Shown in pieces: positions 43,581 to 52,401 of a stretch of DNA of 64,000 nt. The position numbers were made by a program, and so were the translations under genes. The DNA is from Selenomonadales bacterium (GTDB lineage: Bacteria; Bacillota; Negativicutes; Sporomusales; UBA7701): the NCBI GenBank assembly GCA_018434945.1, contig JAHDOI010000064.1:1-64000 (forward strand). Reading direction: 5' to 3'. Numbering within the stretch: the first letter of the stretch is position 1; each line of letters opens with the position of its first letter. A model generated the notes under the pieces. That model was not told where the DNA came from and searched no databases. It was given only the letters and a program-made list of their open reading frames with translations.

Positions 43581-44831
43581 ATGGCTTTGTGGGGAAAAGG
43601 GCGGCGTTTCCGTTCCCGCTTGCTGACATTTTTCCTGGCTTTCGCCACGGTTTTCGTGACCGTGGCAATGGTGCAGTACCCGAAAGACGCTTTCGATTCG
43701 GCTATTATGGGGCTCAATCTCTGGTGGAACGTCGTTTTCCCCTCTTTGTTGCCTTTTTTTATTTTGTCGGAGATTCTCATGGGGCTGGGGGTGGTGCATT
43801 TTATCGGCGTGCTGCTTGAGCCGCTGATGCGCCCGGTGTTTAACGTTCCCGGCGTGGGGGCGTTCGCGCTGAGCATGGGCCTGGCGTCAGGGTATCCGAT
43901 GGATGCGGTGATCACAAGCAAGTTCCGCAAGGATCAGCTGTGTACGGCTGTGGAGGCGGAACGGCTGCTGTCGTTCACGAATACGGCCGATCCGCTGTTT
44001 ATGTTCGGAGCGGTGGCGGTGGGGATGTTCGCGATGCCCGAGCTGGGGGCGACGATCGCGCTGGCGCATTATTTGTCCAGTTTTCTCGTGGGCATCATTT
44101 TCCGCTTCCACGCCCGCGGACGCGACAGGCAGACGCCCGATGCGGCGACGCCGCCAGGCAATATCGTGCTCCGCGCTTTCCGCGCCCTTTACGGCGCCAG
44201 GCAGGAGGATAAACGGTCGATGGGGCAGCTTTTGGGCGATGCGGTGAAATCGTCGATGAATACTATTCTCTTAATCGGCGGGTTTATCATCGTTTTCTCG
44301 GTGTTCCTCAGGATTGTGTCGGTGATGGGGGTTACGAGCGTGCTGGAGACGGCTTTCAGCTGGGTCCTGAGCGCCGTGGGCTTCAGCGTCAATCTGGCGC
44401 CGTCTCTGGTCAGCGGCTTTTTCGAGATCGATATCGGCACGATGGCGGCAAGCCAGGCGGACGCGCCGCTGGTGGAGAAGGTGGCGGTGGCGGGGGCGAT
44501 CATCGCCTGGAGCGGGCTGTCGGTGCACGGCCAGGTGGCCAGCATCGTTATCGAGTCGGGTATCAGGATTACGCCGTATATTTTCGGGCGCTTGCTGCAC
44601 GCGGTGCTGGCAGTGCTGATCACGCTGCTGCTGATGGGCTCCGGAGGTGTTATGCCGGCGATGTTCAGTGTACCGGTGGCGGTTATGCCGGGGGGAGGGT
44701 GGTCGCCTGTCTTTTGGTTGACCAGGTTCGAGCAGATGGGCTATTTAGCGTTGGTGTGCACGGCGACGCTGGTGGCGCTGTCGCTGGTGTGCCACGCCGG
44801 CCGCAGGGCAAGGGTGCTGATAAAAAAATAG
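43581..44831 (+). CDS. ylbJ: Sporulation integral membrane protein YlbJ
   Basis: The 416-residue polytopic protein has about nine TM segments and family features: PKDAFDSAIMGLNLWWNVVFPSLLPFFI, FALSMGLASGYPMDAVI and the later SMNTILLIGGFIIVFSVFL. YlbJ is needed for spore formation in Bacillus (SpoVV-like, dipicolinate import across the outer forespore membrane). The start at 43581 has GAGGAGGAG upstream. It lies divergent from the patatin gene. Confidence 0.9.
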   Translation: MALWGKGRRFRSRLLTFFLAFATVFVTVAMVQYPKDAFDSAIMGLNLWWNVVFPSLLPFFILSEILMGLGVVHFIGVLLEPLMRPVFNVPGVGAFALSMGLASGYPMDAVITSKFRKDQLCTAVEAERLLSFTNTADPLFMFGAVAVGMFAMPELGATIALAHYLSSFLVGIIFRFHARGRDRQTPDAATPPGNIVLRAFRALYGARQEDKRSMGQLLGDAVKSSMNTILLIGGFIIVFSVFLRIVSVMGVTSVLETAFSWVLSAVGFSVNLAPSLVSGFFEIDIGTMAASQADAPLVEKVAVAGAIIAWSGLSVHGQVASIVIESGIRITPYIFGRLLHAVLAVLITLLLMGSGGVMPAMFSVPVAVMPGGGWSPVFWLTRFEQMGYLALVCTATLVALSLVCHAGRRARVLIKK

Positions 44832-44885
44832 GGAGCATAGAGCTCCCGAAATGCAGTGTCGTTTCCGAGGCCGCCTGGTGGGCGG

Positions 44886-45338
44886 CTAGTCCTTTTTGGC
44901 CTGGTGAAGCTTGCCGTGGCTTTGCCGGACTACTTCGAGCGCTTTGACGAGGTTTTCTTCCAGGTAGGAGAAAACGTCGTCGGCGTAGGCTACAGCGTCG
45001 CCGCGCAGGTCGCGGGATTCCTTGTGGGCCTGCTGGAGAATTTCGTTGGCCTGTTCCTGCGCCTGGCGGGCGATGGCGTTCTCGTCGGTGAGACGGTGGA
45101 TGTAGTTTTTTCCCTGGTCGACGATGCCCTGGGCTTCTTTCTGGGCGTCTTCCAGGATGCGCTGCCGTTCGCTGAGGATGCGGTTTGCTTCCATCAGTTC
45201 GCCGGGCAGCACTTCTCTGAGTTCGTCGATCAGGCGGCCGAGGTCGTCTTCGTCGATGACCCTTTTGTTGGTGAAGGGCACCCGCGACGCTTCCAGGAGC
45301 AAGCCTTCCATTTCTTCCAAAATCTCTTCTACTGTCAT
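44886..45338 (-). CDS. Coiled-coil protein next to coaD
   Basis: The 150-residue acidic, mostly helical protein has MTVEEILEEMEGLLLEASRVPFTNKRVIDEDDLGRLIDELREVLP then a long coiled coil (about 50-120). The start resembles a short family found in Clostridia and Negativicutes beside coaD/rsmD, often annotated as ATPase or DivIVA-like without evidence. No nucleotide-binding motif is visible. A cytoskeletal or membrane-curvature role would be guesswork. Confidence 0.7.
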   Translation of the reverse strand: MTVEEILEEMEGLLLEASRVPFTNKRVIDEDDLGRLIDELREVLPGELMEANRILSERQRILEDAQKEAQGIVDQGKNYIHRLTDENAIARQAQEQANEILQQAHKESRDLRGDAVAYADDVFSYLEENLVKALEVVRQSHGKLHQAKKD

Positions 45339-45367
45339 GCCATTCTCCTCCTCCCCTGCCTCGGGGT

Positions 45368-45850
45368 TCAGTCCTGGTTAAGCCGCTCGGTAATTTTCTT
45401 CGCTACGGCGGCCGGTACAAGCCCGGTGATGTCGCCGCCGAATCTGGCGAGTTCCTTTACGCCGGTGGAGCTGACGAAGGAGTAGTCGGCGGTGGTCATC
45501 ATGAATACTGTTTCCATCCGGGGGTCGATTTTTTTGATGAGCAGGGCTCGCTGGAATTCATATTCGAAGTCTGACAGGGCTCTGAGGCCGCGGACGATGA
45601 TGGTGGAATTCTGTCGGCGCACATATTCGTAGACCAGTCCGGAAAAGCAGTCGACCCTGACGTTGGGGATGTGGGCGGTGGTTAACCGCAGCATTTCTAC
45701 GCGCTCTTCCATGGTGAAGAGCGGCTTTTTGTTGGGGTTGTGGAATACGGCGACAACGATTTGGTCGAAGATGCCGCTGGCCCGGGCAAAGATGTCGAGG
45801 TGACCGTTGGTAACGGGGTCGAAACTGCCGGGGCATACTGCGATACGCAC
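45368..45850 (-). CDS. coaD: Pantetheine-phosphate adenylyltransferase
   Basis: The 160-residue enzyme makes dephospho-CoA. It carries the T/HxGH site in CPGSFDPVTNGHLDIF, FEYEFQRALLIKKIDP and VSSTGVKELARFGGDITGLVP. I start at GTG 45850 (GGAGGG upstream), which begins with RIAVCPGSFDP, rather than an ATG 5 codons earlier that would lie on the ribosome site. It begins just after the rsmD stop. Confidence 0.96.
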   Translation of the reverse strand: MRIAVCPGSFDPVTNGHLDIFARASGIFDQIVVAVFHNPNKKPLFTMEERVEMLRLTTAHIPNVRVDCFSGLVYEYVRRQNSTIIVRGLRALSDFEYEFQRALLIKKIDPRMETVFMMTTADYSFVSSTGVKELARFGGDITGLVPAAVAKKITERLNQD

Positions 45851-45865
45851 TGATGAGCCCTCCAT

Positions 45866-46420
45866 TCAGGTGGTGTGTTCGAGAAATGTGAGTATTGTTT
45901 CTCCGTAGCGTTCTGTTCGGCTGATTGTGAGGTTCACCAGGCCGGCTGGCAGCGGCTCGTGGCGCGAGTGTTCCACTATGGCGACGCCACCGGGTCTGAG
46001 GATGTTGCCGGCGTCGATTTTTTGTATGATGGCTGCGGCCAGGCCTTTGTTGTAGGGCGGGTCGCAGAATATCAGGTCGAAGGTGCGGCCGCTGCGCGCG
46101 AAGTGCCCGACGGCGGCGATGGCGTCTTTGCGGAGGATTTCGGCCCGGTCGGCAAGCCTGGCCCGGGCGGCGTTGTCGCGGACGAGGGCGAGACTTGACG
46201 GGCTGGCGTCGACAAACACCGCGGTCGCCGCGCCCCGGCTGAGGGCTTCGAGGCCGAGGCTGCCTGTGCCGGCGAAGAGGTCGGCGACGACGGCGCCATT
46301 CAGGCGGTCGGCCAGTATGGCGAACAGCGATTCTTTGACCCTGTCGGTTGTCGGCCGGACGTCATGGCCGCGAGGGGTTTTAAGTTTAAGTCCCTTGGCG
46401 GTCCCGGTTATTATCCGCAT
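45866..46420 (-). CDS. rsmD: 16S rRNA (guanine966-N2)-methyltransferase RsmD
   Basis: The 184-residue Rossmann methyltransferase has MRIITGTAKGLKLKTP, VADLFAGTGSLGLEALSRGA (SAM loop) and the catalytic FDLIFCDPPYNKGLA. It modifies G966 of 16S rRNA. The rsmD-coaD order is widespread in bacteria. Confidence 0.95.
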   Translation of the reverse strand: MRIITGTAKGLKLKTPRGHDVRPTTDRVKESLFAILADRLNGAVVADLFAGTGSLGLEALSRGAATAVFVDASPSSLALVRDNAARARLADRAEILRKDAIAAVGHFARSGRTFDLIFCDPPYNKGLAAAIIQKIDAGNILRPGGVAIVEHSRHEPLPAGLVNLTISRTERYGETILTFLEHTT

Positions 46421-46455
46421 TATTTGTTACCATTCATCTTTTATATCTTACCACA

Positions 46456-46485
46456 TTTATACAAAATAGTGATAGCTTCTGTCAA
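46456..46485 (-). promoter_or_regulatory. Promoter of rsmD-coaD
   Basis: TTGACA followed by TATAAA (18 bp) or GTATAA (17 bp) reading leftward, 35 bp upstream of the rsmD start. Confidence 0.8.
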
Positions 46486-46568
46486 GTTCCCGGTGTAAAA
46501 TAGCGCTTGACAGGATTTCAGACGCAGGGGTCGAAATTGTTGTAGGCTAAGAAGTTCTGAGGTGGATT

Positions 46569-48251
46569 ATGTTCAGACGTTTCCTGTGCTGCCTGGCGAT
46601 TATCCTGACGGCCGCGTCCGCTGCGGCCGCGCTGCAGTTTGATTCCGGCCATATCCGCACCGCCCGGCCGGTGGATCTGCCCGCGTCGGCCGCTCATTCC
46701 ATGACCGTCCTGCTGGTGCCGCTCGACAGCCGCCCGCCCTGTACGCAGTTCGTTGAGCAGCTGGGCCGGTTGGCCGGCATCCGTCTCGTGCTGCCGCCGC
46801 CGGAGCTGCTGGACAAATACCGCACGCCGGCCGATCGTGCGGGGTTGCGCGACTGGCTGCGCGACAAGGCGCCGACCGCGGACGCGGCGATCGTTTCGGT
46901 GGATATGCTGCTGCACGGCGGCCTGCTGGCATCAAGGCTGGGCGAGGGGACGCCGGCCGACGCCGAGGCGGCTTTGGGGGTGCTGGCGGAGCTGCACAGG
47001 AACAATCCGCGGCTGAAGATTTACGCTTTCAGTATTATTCCCCGACTGCTGGTCGCCGACAATGCCGATTCGGCCCGCTATCAGAAAAAGATGCTGGAGT
47101 ATTCGGTTCTCAAGGACGAGGTGCTGACGTTCGAGAACCCGCTTGACCGGGATAAGCTCGAGCGGGTGTCGGCTCAGGTGCCGGCGGCGGTGGTGAACCG
47201 TTATCTTTCGCTGTACGAGGCCAATACGCAGCTCAATTTCCGCCTTGTGGCAATGGCTGAGGAGGGCGTGCTGGCCGGGCTGGTGATCGGCCAGGACGAC
47301 GGCTTCCCCTTCGGGCTGCCGAATATGGTTAAGAGCCGTCTGAATTATTTTGTCAGCCATCGGCCAGTCCTGGCGGAGCGGGTGTTCATAACGCGCGGGA
47401 CGGACGAGGTGGCTCTCACGCTGCTGGGTCGGGTGGCGTCGCTGGCGGCGTCCTACCGGCCGCGGGTGTTCGTGCGCTATTCCCACGCGGGGGCGCCGGG
47501 AACGGTGATGCCGTATATGCCCCATTCGGTGGCCCGTACGGTCGACGAGAAGGTCGGCTTGCTCGGCGGTACGCTGGTCGCCCGGGCGGAGGAGGCCGAT
47601 TTCGTGTTGTTCGTCCATGTCGGCACCGCCCGGACGGGGCCGGTGATGCTGGCAGGAGCCGCCCGCGAGGTGGGCGAGCTGATGGCGGCAGGCAACCGTG
47701 TGGGGGTGGTGGATCTCAGCGAGCATTTCTTCGCCGAGGAGACGCTGCTCCCCTATCTCATCCGGGAAGGCGTCGATCTGACGCGGCTTATCGCGTACGC
47801 CGGCTGGAACACGACGAGCAATTCGGTGGGGACGGCGGTATCCCAGGCGGCGGTTTTCACCGCGGCGCTAAACCGCCAGGGCGGCGATAAGGCGCCGCTG
47901 GCGCTGTATAGGCATCAGCTGGAGTTTTTGACGAGCCGGATGCTGGACGACTGGTATTATCAGAAAGATGTTCAGCCGTACGTCAACGGGCGGTTGAAAA
48001 AGTATAATGTCGACCCTTACAATCTCGGCGGACATCTGCCGCGGGTCGATGCCTGGATAAGCGGCCTGATGGCCGACCGGGCCGATACGCTGCTGCGCCA
48101 GGGGCTGGCCGGGCGGTCGCTGCCGGTGCTAAGCGCCGACGGAAAGCGGTATGTGGTGAACGGGCTGACGCTGAAAAGCCGCCTGCCGTGGCAGCGGACG
48201 TTCGAGGTGTGGCTGGAGCCGACGCTGAGTTTCGTGGCAATGGATGAATAA
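46569..48251 (+). CDS. DUF4127 family exported protein
   Basis: The 560-residue protein has a signal peptide (residues 1-21) and the DUF4127 layout: VLLVPLDSRPPCTQFVEQLG, VSVDMLLHGGLLASR, IYAFSIIPRL, VIGQDDGFPFGL, VRYSHAGAPGT, VGVVDLSEHF and LIAYAGWNTTSNSVGTAVSQA. The enzymatic role is unknown; conserved Asp/Arg/Asn positions suggest a hydrolase-like active site. It is monocistronic and convergent with the NlpC gene, separated by a palindromic repeat and a terminator. Confidence 0.8.
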   Translation: MFRRFLCCLAIILTAASAAAALQFDSGHIRTARPVDLPASAAHSMTVLLVPLDSRPPCTQFVEQLGRLAGIRLVLPPPELLDKYRTPADRAGLRDWLRDKAPTADAAIVSVDMLLHGGLLASRLGEGTPADAEAALGVLAELHRNNPRLKIYAFSIIPRLLVADNADSARYQKKMLEYSVLKDEVLTFENPLDRDKLERVSAQVPAAVVNRYLSLYEANTQLNFRLVAMAEEGVLAGLVIGQDDGFPFGLPNMVKSRLNYFVSHRPVLAERVFITRGTDEVALTLLGRVASLAASYRPRVFVRYSHAGAPGTVMPYMPHSVARTVDEKVGLLGGTLVARAEEADFVLFVHVGTARTGPVMLAGAAREVGELMAAGNRVGVVDLSEHFFAEETLLPYLIREGVDLTRLIAYAGWNTTSNSVGTAVSQAAVFTAALNRQGGDKAPLALYRHQLEFLTSRMLDDWYYQKDVQPYVNGRLKKYNVDPYNLGGHLPRVDAWISGLMADRADTLLRQGLAGRSLPVLSADGKRYVVNGLTLKSRLPWQRTFEVWLEPTLSFVAMDE

Positions 48252-48267
48252 GAATTGAAACGAGAAT

Positions 48268-48387
48268 GGCCGTTCAGAAGGCCCAAGATGCTAGTCGGCT
48301 CTGCCAGTCGTGCCGCGACGCGTACTCGAACGTACGCTAGCAAGCGGCTGGCAGAACAACAACGCAGATGGGGCCTTATCAACGGCC
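48268..48387. repeat. Dispersed palindromic repeat, copy 5
   Basis: Arms GGCCGTTCAGAAGGCCCAA and TGGGGCCTTATCAACGGCC; internal CTGCCAG/CTGGCAG and GCGTACTCGAACGTACGC. Lies between convergent genes. Confidence 0.85.
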
Positions 48388-48390
48388 GCA

Positions 48391-48419
48391 AAAAAACCGG
48401 GGGGGGTACCCCGGTTTTT
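48391..48419. terminator. Bidirectional terminator between the DUF4127 and NlpC genes
   Basis: AAAACCGGGG and CCCCGGTTTT flank a short loop, with A-run left and T-run right, so it can serve both convergent transcripts. Confidence 0.85.
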
Positions 48420-48425
48420 GTATAG

Positions 48426-49124
48426 CTATCTTATTATGCGTCTTGCGCCGAGGTATCTTTCGAGGTAATACTGCTTGTTCATCGGGGTGATGACGACTTC
48501 TTCGGCGCCGGAGCTGGCGTGGATGAATTTGCCGCCGCCGATGTAGATGCCTACATGGGACGGTCCCGGTTCGTAGGTGCTGAAGAAGACGAGGTCGCCG
48601 TATGTGAGGTTGCGGCGGCTTACGGGAGCGCCGACTTCGAACTGGCCGTCGGCCATCCGCGGCAACTGGACGCCGAAATTGCCGTAGACGTAAGAGATGA
48701 AGCCTGAGCAGTCGAAGCCGCCCGGCGAGCGGCCGGCCCAGACGTAGGGCACGCCGACGAATTGTTTGGCGAAGGCGACGAGTTGCTGGCCTTTGCGGCT
48801 GTCGCCCGGGGCGCGGCTCGTCTGGCCGGCGGCCGGTTTGTAGTCGCGAAGGGCTTTTAAGGTGGCAGGGCCGGCGACGCCGTCGGCGGCGAGGCCGACG
48901 TCGAGCTGGAATTCCTGGACGGCGGCTTTTGTCTGCGAACCGAATGTGCCGTCGGGGGTGTCTTCCAAGTAGCCGAATTCCAGCAGTTTGATCTGAAGTT
49001 TGTATATTTCGTCGCCGCTCATCCCCTGTTTGAGGAGCTGCGGGGACGGTGCGGCGAATGCGGCGGCGGTGGCGACGAGAAGAGCGATTATGACGGTGAA
49101 TACGATCTTTTTCGTTCGCCTCAT
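48426..49124 (-). CDS. NlpC/P60 cell-wall hydrolase with peptidoglycan-binding domain
   Basis: The 232-residue exported protein has a signal peptide (1-24). A PG_binding_1 domain (about 30-95, LKQGMSGDEIYKLQIKLLEFGY, GTFGSQTKAAVQEFQ) and an NlpC/P60 domain follow (about 110-232), the latter with the catalytic Cys in GGFDCSGFISYVYG and His in GPSHVGIYIGGGKFIHAS. It likely cleaves peptide stems of peptidoglycan, as do related spore-cortex and cell-separation enzymes. Confidence 0.92.
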   Translation of the reverse strand: MRRTKKIVFTVIIALLVATAAAFAAPSPQLLKQGMSGDEIYKLQIKLLEFGYLEDTPDGTFGSQTKAAVQEFQLDVGLAADGVAGPATLKALRDYKPAAGQTSRAPGDSRKGQQLVAFAKQFVGVPYVWAGRSPGGFDCSGFISYVYGNFGVQLPRMADGQFEVGAPVSRRNLTYGDLVFFSTYEPGPSHVGIYIGGGKFIHASSGAEEVVITPMNKQYYLERYLGARRIIR

Positions 49125-49245
49125 GCTAAACCTTCCCCGCTTTCAGAGTGGTAATTTGATTAATTCGCCAAGAATAGGAAAAATCCTGTCCATCTTCCGG
49201 TCGTAATTTATATAATTTTAGTCCCCTCTTTCCAGGTCTATCTAG

Positions 49246-49275
49246 TTGACTTTATCAGCCGCCTTGGTGTATACT
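49246..49275 (+). promoter_or_regulatory. Promoter of the tRNA-Pro transcription unit
   Basis: TTGACT-N18-TATACT reads rightward, with the -10 box ending 16 bp before tRNA-Pro. Confidence 0.75.
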
Positions 49276-49291
49276 AAGTAACGTTGAATGC

Positions 49292-49368
49292 CGGGGCGTA
49301 GCGCAGCTTGGTAGCGCGTTCGGTTCGGGACCGAAAGGTCGCAGGTTCAAATCCTGTCGCCCCGACCA
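49292..49368 (+). tRNA. tRNA-Pro (anticodon CGG)
   Basis: Acceptor CGGGGCG pairs with CGCCCCG before ACCA (CCA encoded). The anticodon stem TTCGG/CCGAA holds the loop TTCGGGA, giving anticodon CGG. The T-arm is GCAGGTTCAAATCCTGT. 77 nt. Confidence 0.95.
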
Positions 49369-49373
49369 TTGAA

Positions 49374-49411
49374 AAACAGAAGGACAGACGCAAGCGTCTG
49401 TCCTTCTGTTT
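49374..49411 (+). terminator. Hairpin terminator after tRNA-Pro
   Basis: An 18-bp perfect stem starts AAACAGAAGGACAGACGC with a 2-base loop, and ends in TTT on the plus strand. It separates the two tRNA genes, so tRNA-Gln may have its own promoter. Confidence 0.85.
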
Positions 49412-49460
49412 GCTCGTATGCAATGTTACATGGTATAGTGAATTTGAGGAAACTGCATTT

Positions 49461-49535
49461 AGGGGCGTCGCCAAGTGGTAAGGCAACGGACTTTGACTCC
49501 GTCATGCGTTGGTTCGAATCCAGCCGCCCCTGCCA
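49461..49535 (+). tRNA. tRNA-Gln (anticodon TTG)
   Basis: Acceptor AGGGGCG pairs with CGCCCCT before GCCA (CCA encoded). The anticodon stem CGGA/TCCG holds the loop CTTTGAC, giving anticodon TTG. The T-arm is GTTGGTTCGAATCCAGC. 75 nt. Confidence 0.95.
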
Positions 49536-49583
49536 GATGATTGCACCGCCAGATATTCTGGGCGGTGTCTTTGCTTCTGCTGA

Positions 49584-49787
49584 GGAGAACGCAGGCTATG
49601 CGCCTGTATTACGGCTTTACGCGCCGTATGGCTTGGGCCGACTCCGCCGTACCGTCCGCAAAAGTCGCATCACGCTCCTTGCGGACTAGATCGACCATCC
49701 ACGGTCGATCTTACGGTGTCGTGAGCGGCCTGCTTCGCCAACGGCGCGTAGCAGCCTCCATAACGGCGCAATGCTCCTGCGTTCTCC
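49584..49787. repeat. 204-bp nested palindromic region downstream of tRNA-Gln
   Basis: Nested inverted repeats share one centre: GGAGAACGCAGG (49584-49595) with 49776-49787, TACGCGCCG (49618-49626) with 49742-49750, and GTCCGCAA (49654-49661) with 49679-49686. A separate perfect GATCGACC/GGTCGATC hairpin spans 49689-49710. It has no coding frame of note and touches repeat copy 6 on its right. It may be a different structured element or a mobile remnant next to a tRNA. Confidence 0.65.
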
Positions 49788-49816
49788 CCTATCCTCAAAG
49801 CAACGTTTTCGCGTTA

Positions 49817-49939
49817 GGCCGTTCAGAAGGCCCCAGATGCAAGGCGCACCGGAGGATGGCCCGCGACGGCGTACTTGGTTGCGTACGTCGAGTGGGCCAT
49901 CCGAGGAGCAACGCCGCAGATGGGGCCTTATCAACGGCC
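49817..49939. repeat. Dispersed palindromic repeat, copy 6
   Basis: Arms GGCCGTTCAGAAGGCCCCA and TGGGGCCTTATCAACGGCC; internal GGATGGCCC/GGGCCATCC and a GTAC stem. It lies between the rightward tRNA unit and the leftward EF-G gene. Confidence 0.85.
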
Positions 49940-49980
49940 GAAAACTAAGAGCGCCGGATGTATATCCGGCGCTCTTAGTT

Positions 49981-52065
49981 TTATTCGTCGTCTTCTTTGT
50001 CTTTTTTGTAGGCCGCGATGATTCCTTCGGCGATCCTTTGCGGGACTTCTTCGTAGTGGTCGAAGCTCATGTCGAATTTGCCGCGACCCTGGGTCATGGA
50101 GCGGAGGTCGATGGAGTAGCGGAAGACTTCGGCCAGGGGCGCCTGGGCGCGGACGACGCCAAGGCCTCCTCCTATCGGCTCCATGCCGAGGATGCGTCCA
50201 CGGCGGCTATTGAAGTCGCCGATGATGTCGCCCATGTAGGATTCGGGGACGATGACTTCGACGCCGTAGACGGGCTCGAGGAGGATGGGCTTTGCCTGGA
50301 GAGCGCCTTTCTTGATGGCGCCGGAGGCGGCGATCTTGAAGGCCATTTCCGAGGAGTCGACGTCGTGATAGGAGCCGTCGGTGAGGGTGACTTTCATGTC
50401 GGTGACGAGGTAGCCGGCGATGATGCCGTTGGCCATGGCTTCGCGGACGCCTTTTTCGACGGCCGGGAAGTACTGGCGGGGTACGGCGCCGCCGAAGATG
50501 GATTCGGCGAATTCGAAGCCGGTGCCGGTGGGCAGCGGGTCGAGCTGGAGCCAGACGTGGCCGTACTGGCCGTGGCCGCCGCTCTGTTTTTTGTGTTTGT
50601 ATTCGACCTTGACGCTGGAGCGGATGGATTCGCGGTAGGGGATGCGCGGGTCGCTGAGTTTGACGTCGACGCCGAATTTACGCTTCATGCGCTCGGCGAT
50701 GACGTCGATGTGCATGTCGCTGATGCCGCTGGCGAGAAGCTGGTGGGTTTCGAGGTTCTTTTCGAGGGTGAAGGTGGGGTCTTCGTCGGCCATGCGGGCG
50801 AGGGCGTTGCCGATTTTGTCTTCGTCGCCTTTGTTTTTGGCTTCGACGGCCATGGTGAACATGGGTTTGGGGTAGACGATCTGTTCGAAGACGATGGGCT
50901 TGTCTTTGTCGCAGATGGTGTCGCCGGTCTTGGTCTCGGCCATTTTGGCAACGACGACGATGTCGCCGGTGTTGGCTACGGTGAGGGTATCCTGGGTTTT
51001 GCCGCGCATGGTGAAGATGTTGCCGATGCGCTCGCTCTTTTCGCGGCTGGCGTTGTAGAGGGTGGAGTCGGGCTTGAGCTGGCCGGAGAAGACGCGGATG
51101 TAGCTGAGACGGCCGACGAAGGGGTCGGCGGTGGTTTTGAAGACGAGGGCGGCGAAGGGGTCGCCGTTTTTGCGTTCGGCAGGTTCCTTGGTGGCGGGGT
51201 GATTGCCTTTGGCTACGGCGTTTTCCGGCGAAGGGGCGTAGGCGATGACGGCGTCGAGGAGCTGCTGGGTGCCGATGTTTTTATAGGCGGCGCCGCACAT
51301 GACGGGGCAGAATTTGCCCTGGGCCGCGCCTTTTACGAGGCCGGTGCGGATTTCTTCGTCACTGAGTTCTTCGCCTTCGAGGTATTTTGCGAGGAGGTCG
51401 TCGTCGGCCTCGGCGGCGGCTTCGATCATGGCCAGCCTGGCTTCGTCGGCTTTGTCCTGGAGGTCGGCGGGGATGTCGCCTTCGGTGTATTGGGTGCCCT
51501 GGGCGTTGGCAGGGGTGTAGGCTTTCATCTTGACGAGGTCGACGACGCCTTTGAAGCTGTCCTGGGAGCCGATGGGTATCTGGATGGGGAAGATGTTGTT
51601 GCCGAATTTCTCTTTCATCTGGTCGAGGGTGGCGAAGAAGTCGGCGTTTTCCCGGTCCATCTTGTTGATGAAGGCGAAGCGGGGCACGCCGTTTTCCTCG
51701 GCGAATTTCCAGACGTTCTCGGTCCCGACCTCGACACCGGAGGCGGCACAGAGGACGATGAGAGCGGCATCAACGGCCCTGAGCGTCCCTTTGACTTCGG
51801 CGACGAAGTCTGCGTATCCCGGCGTGTCGAGGAAATTTATCTTATGGTCGCGCCATTCGCAAGGGGCCAGACCGGTGCTGATCGTAACTTTGCGTTTGAC
51901 TTCTTCTGGCTCGAAGTCGGTGGTGGCCGTTCCGTCGTCTACCTTGCCGAGGCGGTTTACAGCCCCGGTGCTGTAAAGGAGCGCTTCCGCAAGCGAAGTC
52001 TTGCCGGCGCCACCATGGGCGAAGATGCCCACATTCCGGATTTTGTCGGTTTTGTACTCTTTCAA
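49981..52065 (-). CDS. Elongation factor G paralogue (EF-G2-like)
   Basis: The 694-residue five-domain translational GTPase has G1 AHGGAGKTSLAEALL, G3 DTPGYADFVAEV and G4 NKMDREN, with domain IV segments YKHKKQSGGHGQYGHV and PVYGVEVIVPESYMGDIIGDFNSRRG. The G1 loop AHGGAGKTS differs from the AHIDAGKTT of canonical FusA, marking the EF-G-like second paralogue. Loss of the switch I RGITI motif (KRKVTIST is present instead) also fits. The start is TTG with AGGGGGG upstream. The canonical fusA, normally beside tuf and rpsG, is not here, so this may modify translocation under special conditions. Confidence 0.85.
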   Translation of the reverse strand: MKEYKTDKIRNVGIFAHGGAGKTSLAEALLYSTGAVNRLGKVDDGTATTDFEPEEVKRKVTISTGLAPCEWRDHKINFLDTPGYADFVAEVKGTLRAVDAALIVLCAASGVEVGTENVWKFAEENGVPRFAFINKMDRENADFFATLDQMKEKFGNNIFPIQIPIGSQDSFKGVVDLVKMKAYTPANAQGTQYTEGDIPADLQDKADEARLAMIEAAAEADDDLLAKYLEGEELSDEEIRTGLVKGAAQGKFCPVMCGAAYKNIGTQQLLDAVIAYAPSPENAVAKGNHPATKEPAERKNGDPFAALVFKTTADPFVGRLSYIRVFSGQLKPDSTLYNASREKSERIGNIFTMRGKTQDTLTVANTGDIVVVAKMAETKTGDTICDKDKPIVFEQIVYPKPMFTMAVEAKNKGDEDKIGNALARMADEDPTFTLEKNLETHQLLASGISDMHIDVIAERMKRKFGVDVKLSDPRIPYRESIRSSVKVEYKHKKQSGGHGQYGHVWLQLDPLPTGTGFEFAESIFGGAVPRQYFPAVEKGVREAMANGIIAGYLVTDMKVTLTDGSYHDVDSSEMAFKIAASGAIKKGALQAKPILLEPVYGVEVIVPESYMGDIIGDFNSRRGRILGMEPIGGGLGVVRAQAPLAEVFRYSIDLRSMTQGRGKFDMSFDHYEEVPQRIAEGIIAAYKKDKEDDE

Positions 52066-52216
52066 ATCAAGTCCCCCCTGCTGGTATAGTTCCTGTCCCA
52101 CACGGCAGTGCGGCGAGAGTAAATGCGGTTCTTTTAATTCTCTGTCAAATGTAAATATTCCTGCTTTTCAGATGGAAAGAATATGGCTACCGGGCGGCCG
52201 GCGGCGGGCTGAAAAT

Positions 52217-52245
52217 TAATAACCGCCTAGTTCAGGCGGTTATTA
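52217..52245 (-). terminator. Terminator after the fmdB-like gene
   Basis: TAATAACCGCC-TGAACTA-GGCGGTTATTA is followed by ATTTTC on the minus strand. The rest of 52066-52401 contains no recognisable gene. Confidence 0.75.
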
Positions 52246-52401
52246 GTATTGCCGTATTTAGCCATTTTTACAAAAAATCCGCAAGAATCTCCGCAGTGGC
52301 CGCGGCACGGACATTGAGTAGACTTTCAGCTTCACTGCTCCTCGCCCCTTCCCCATCGTACTCGCTATAAGTTTATGACGGAAGAGGCAAACTTGTGCCA
52401 A

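Noticed and set aside
49771..52089. 772-residue plus-strand frame opposite the EF-G gene
   Set aside because: It is antisense to a complete translational GTPase and runs through repeat copy 6; composition is typical of a shadow frame.
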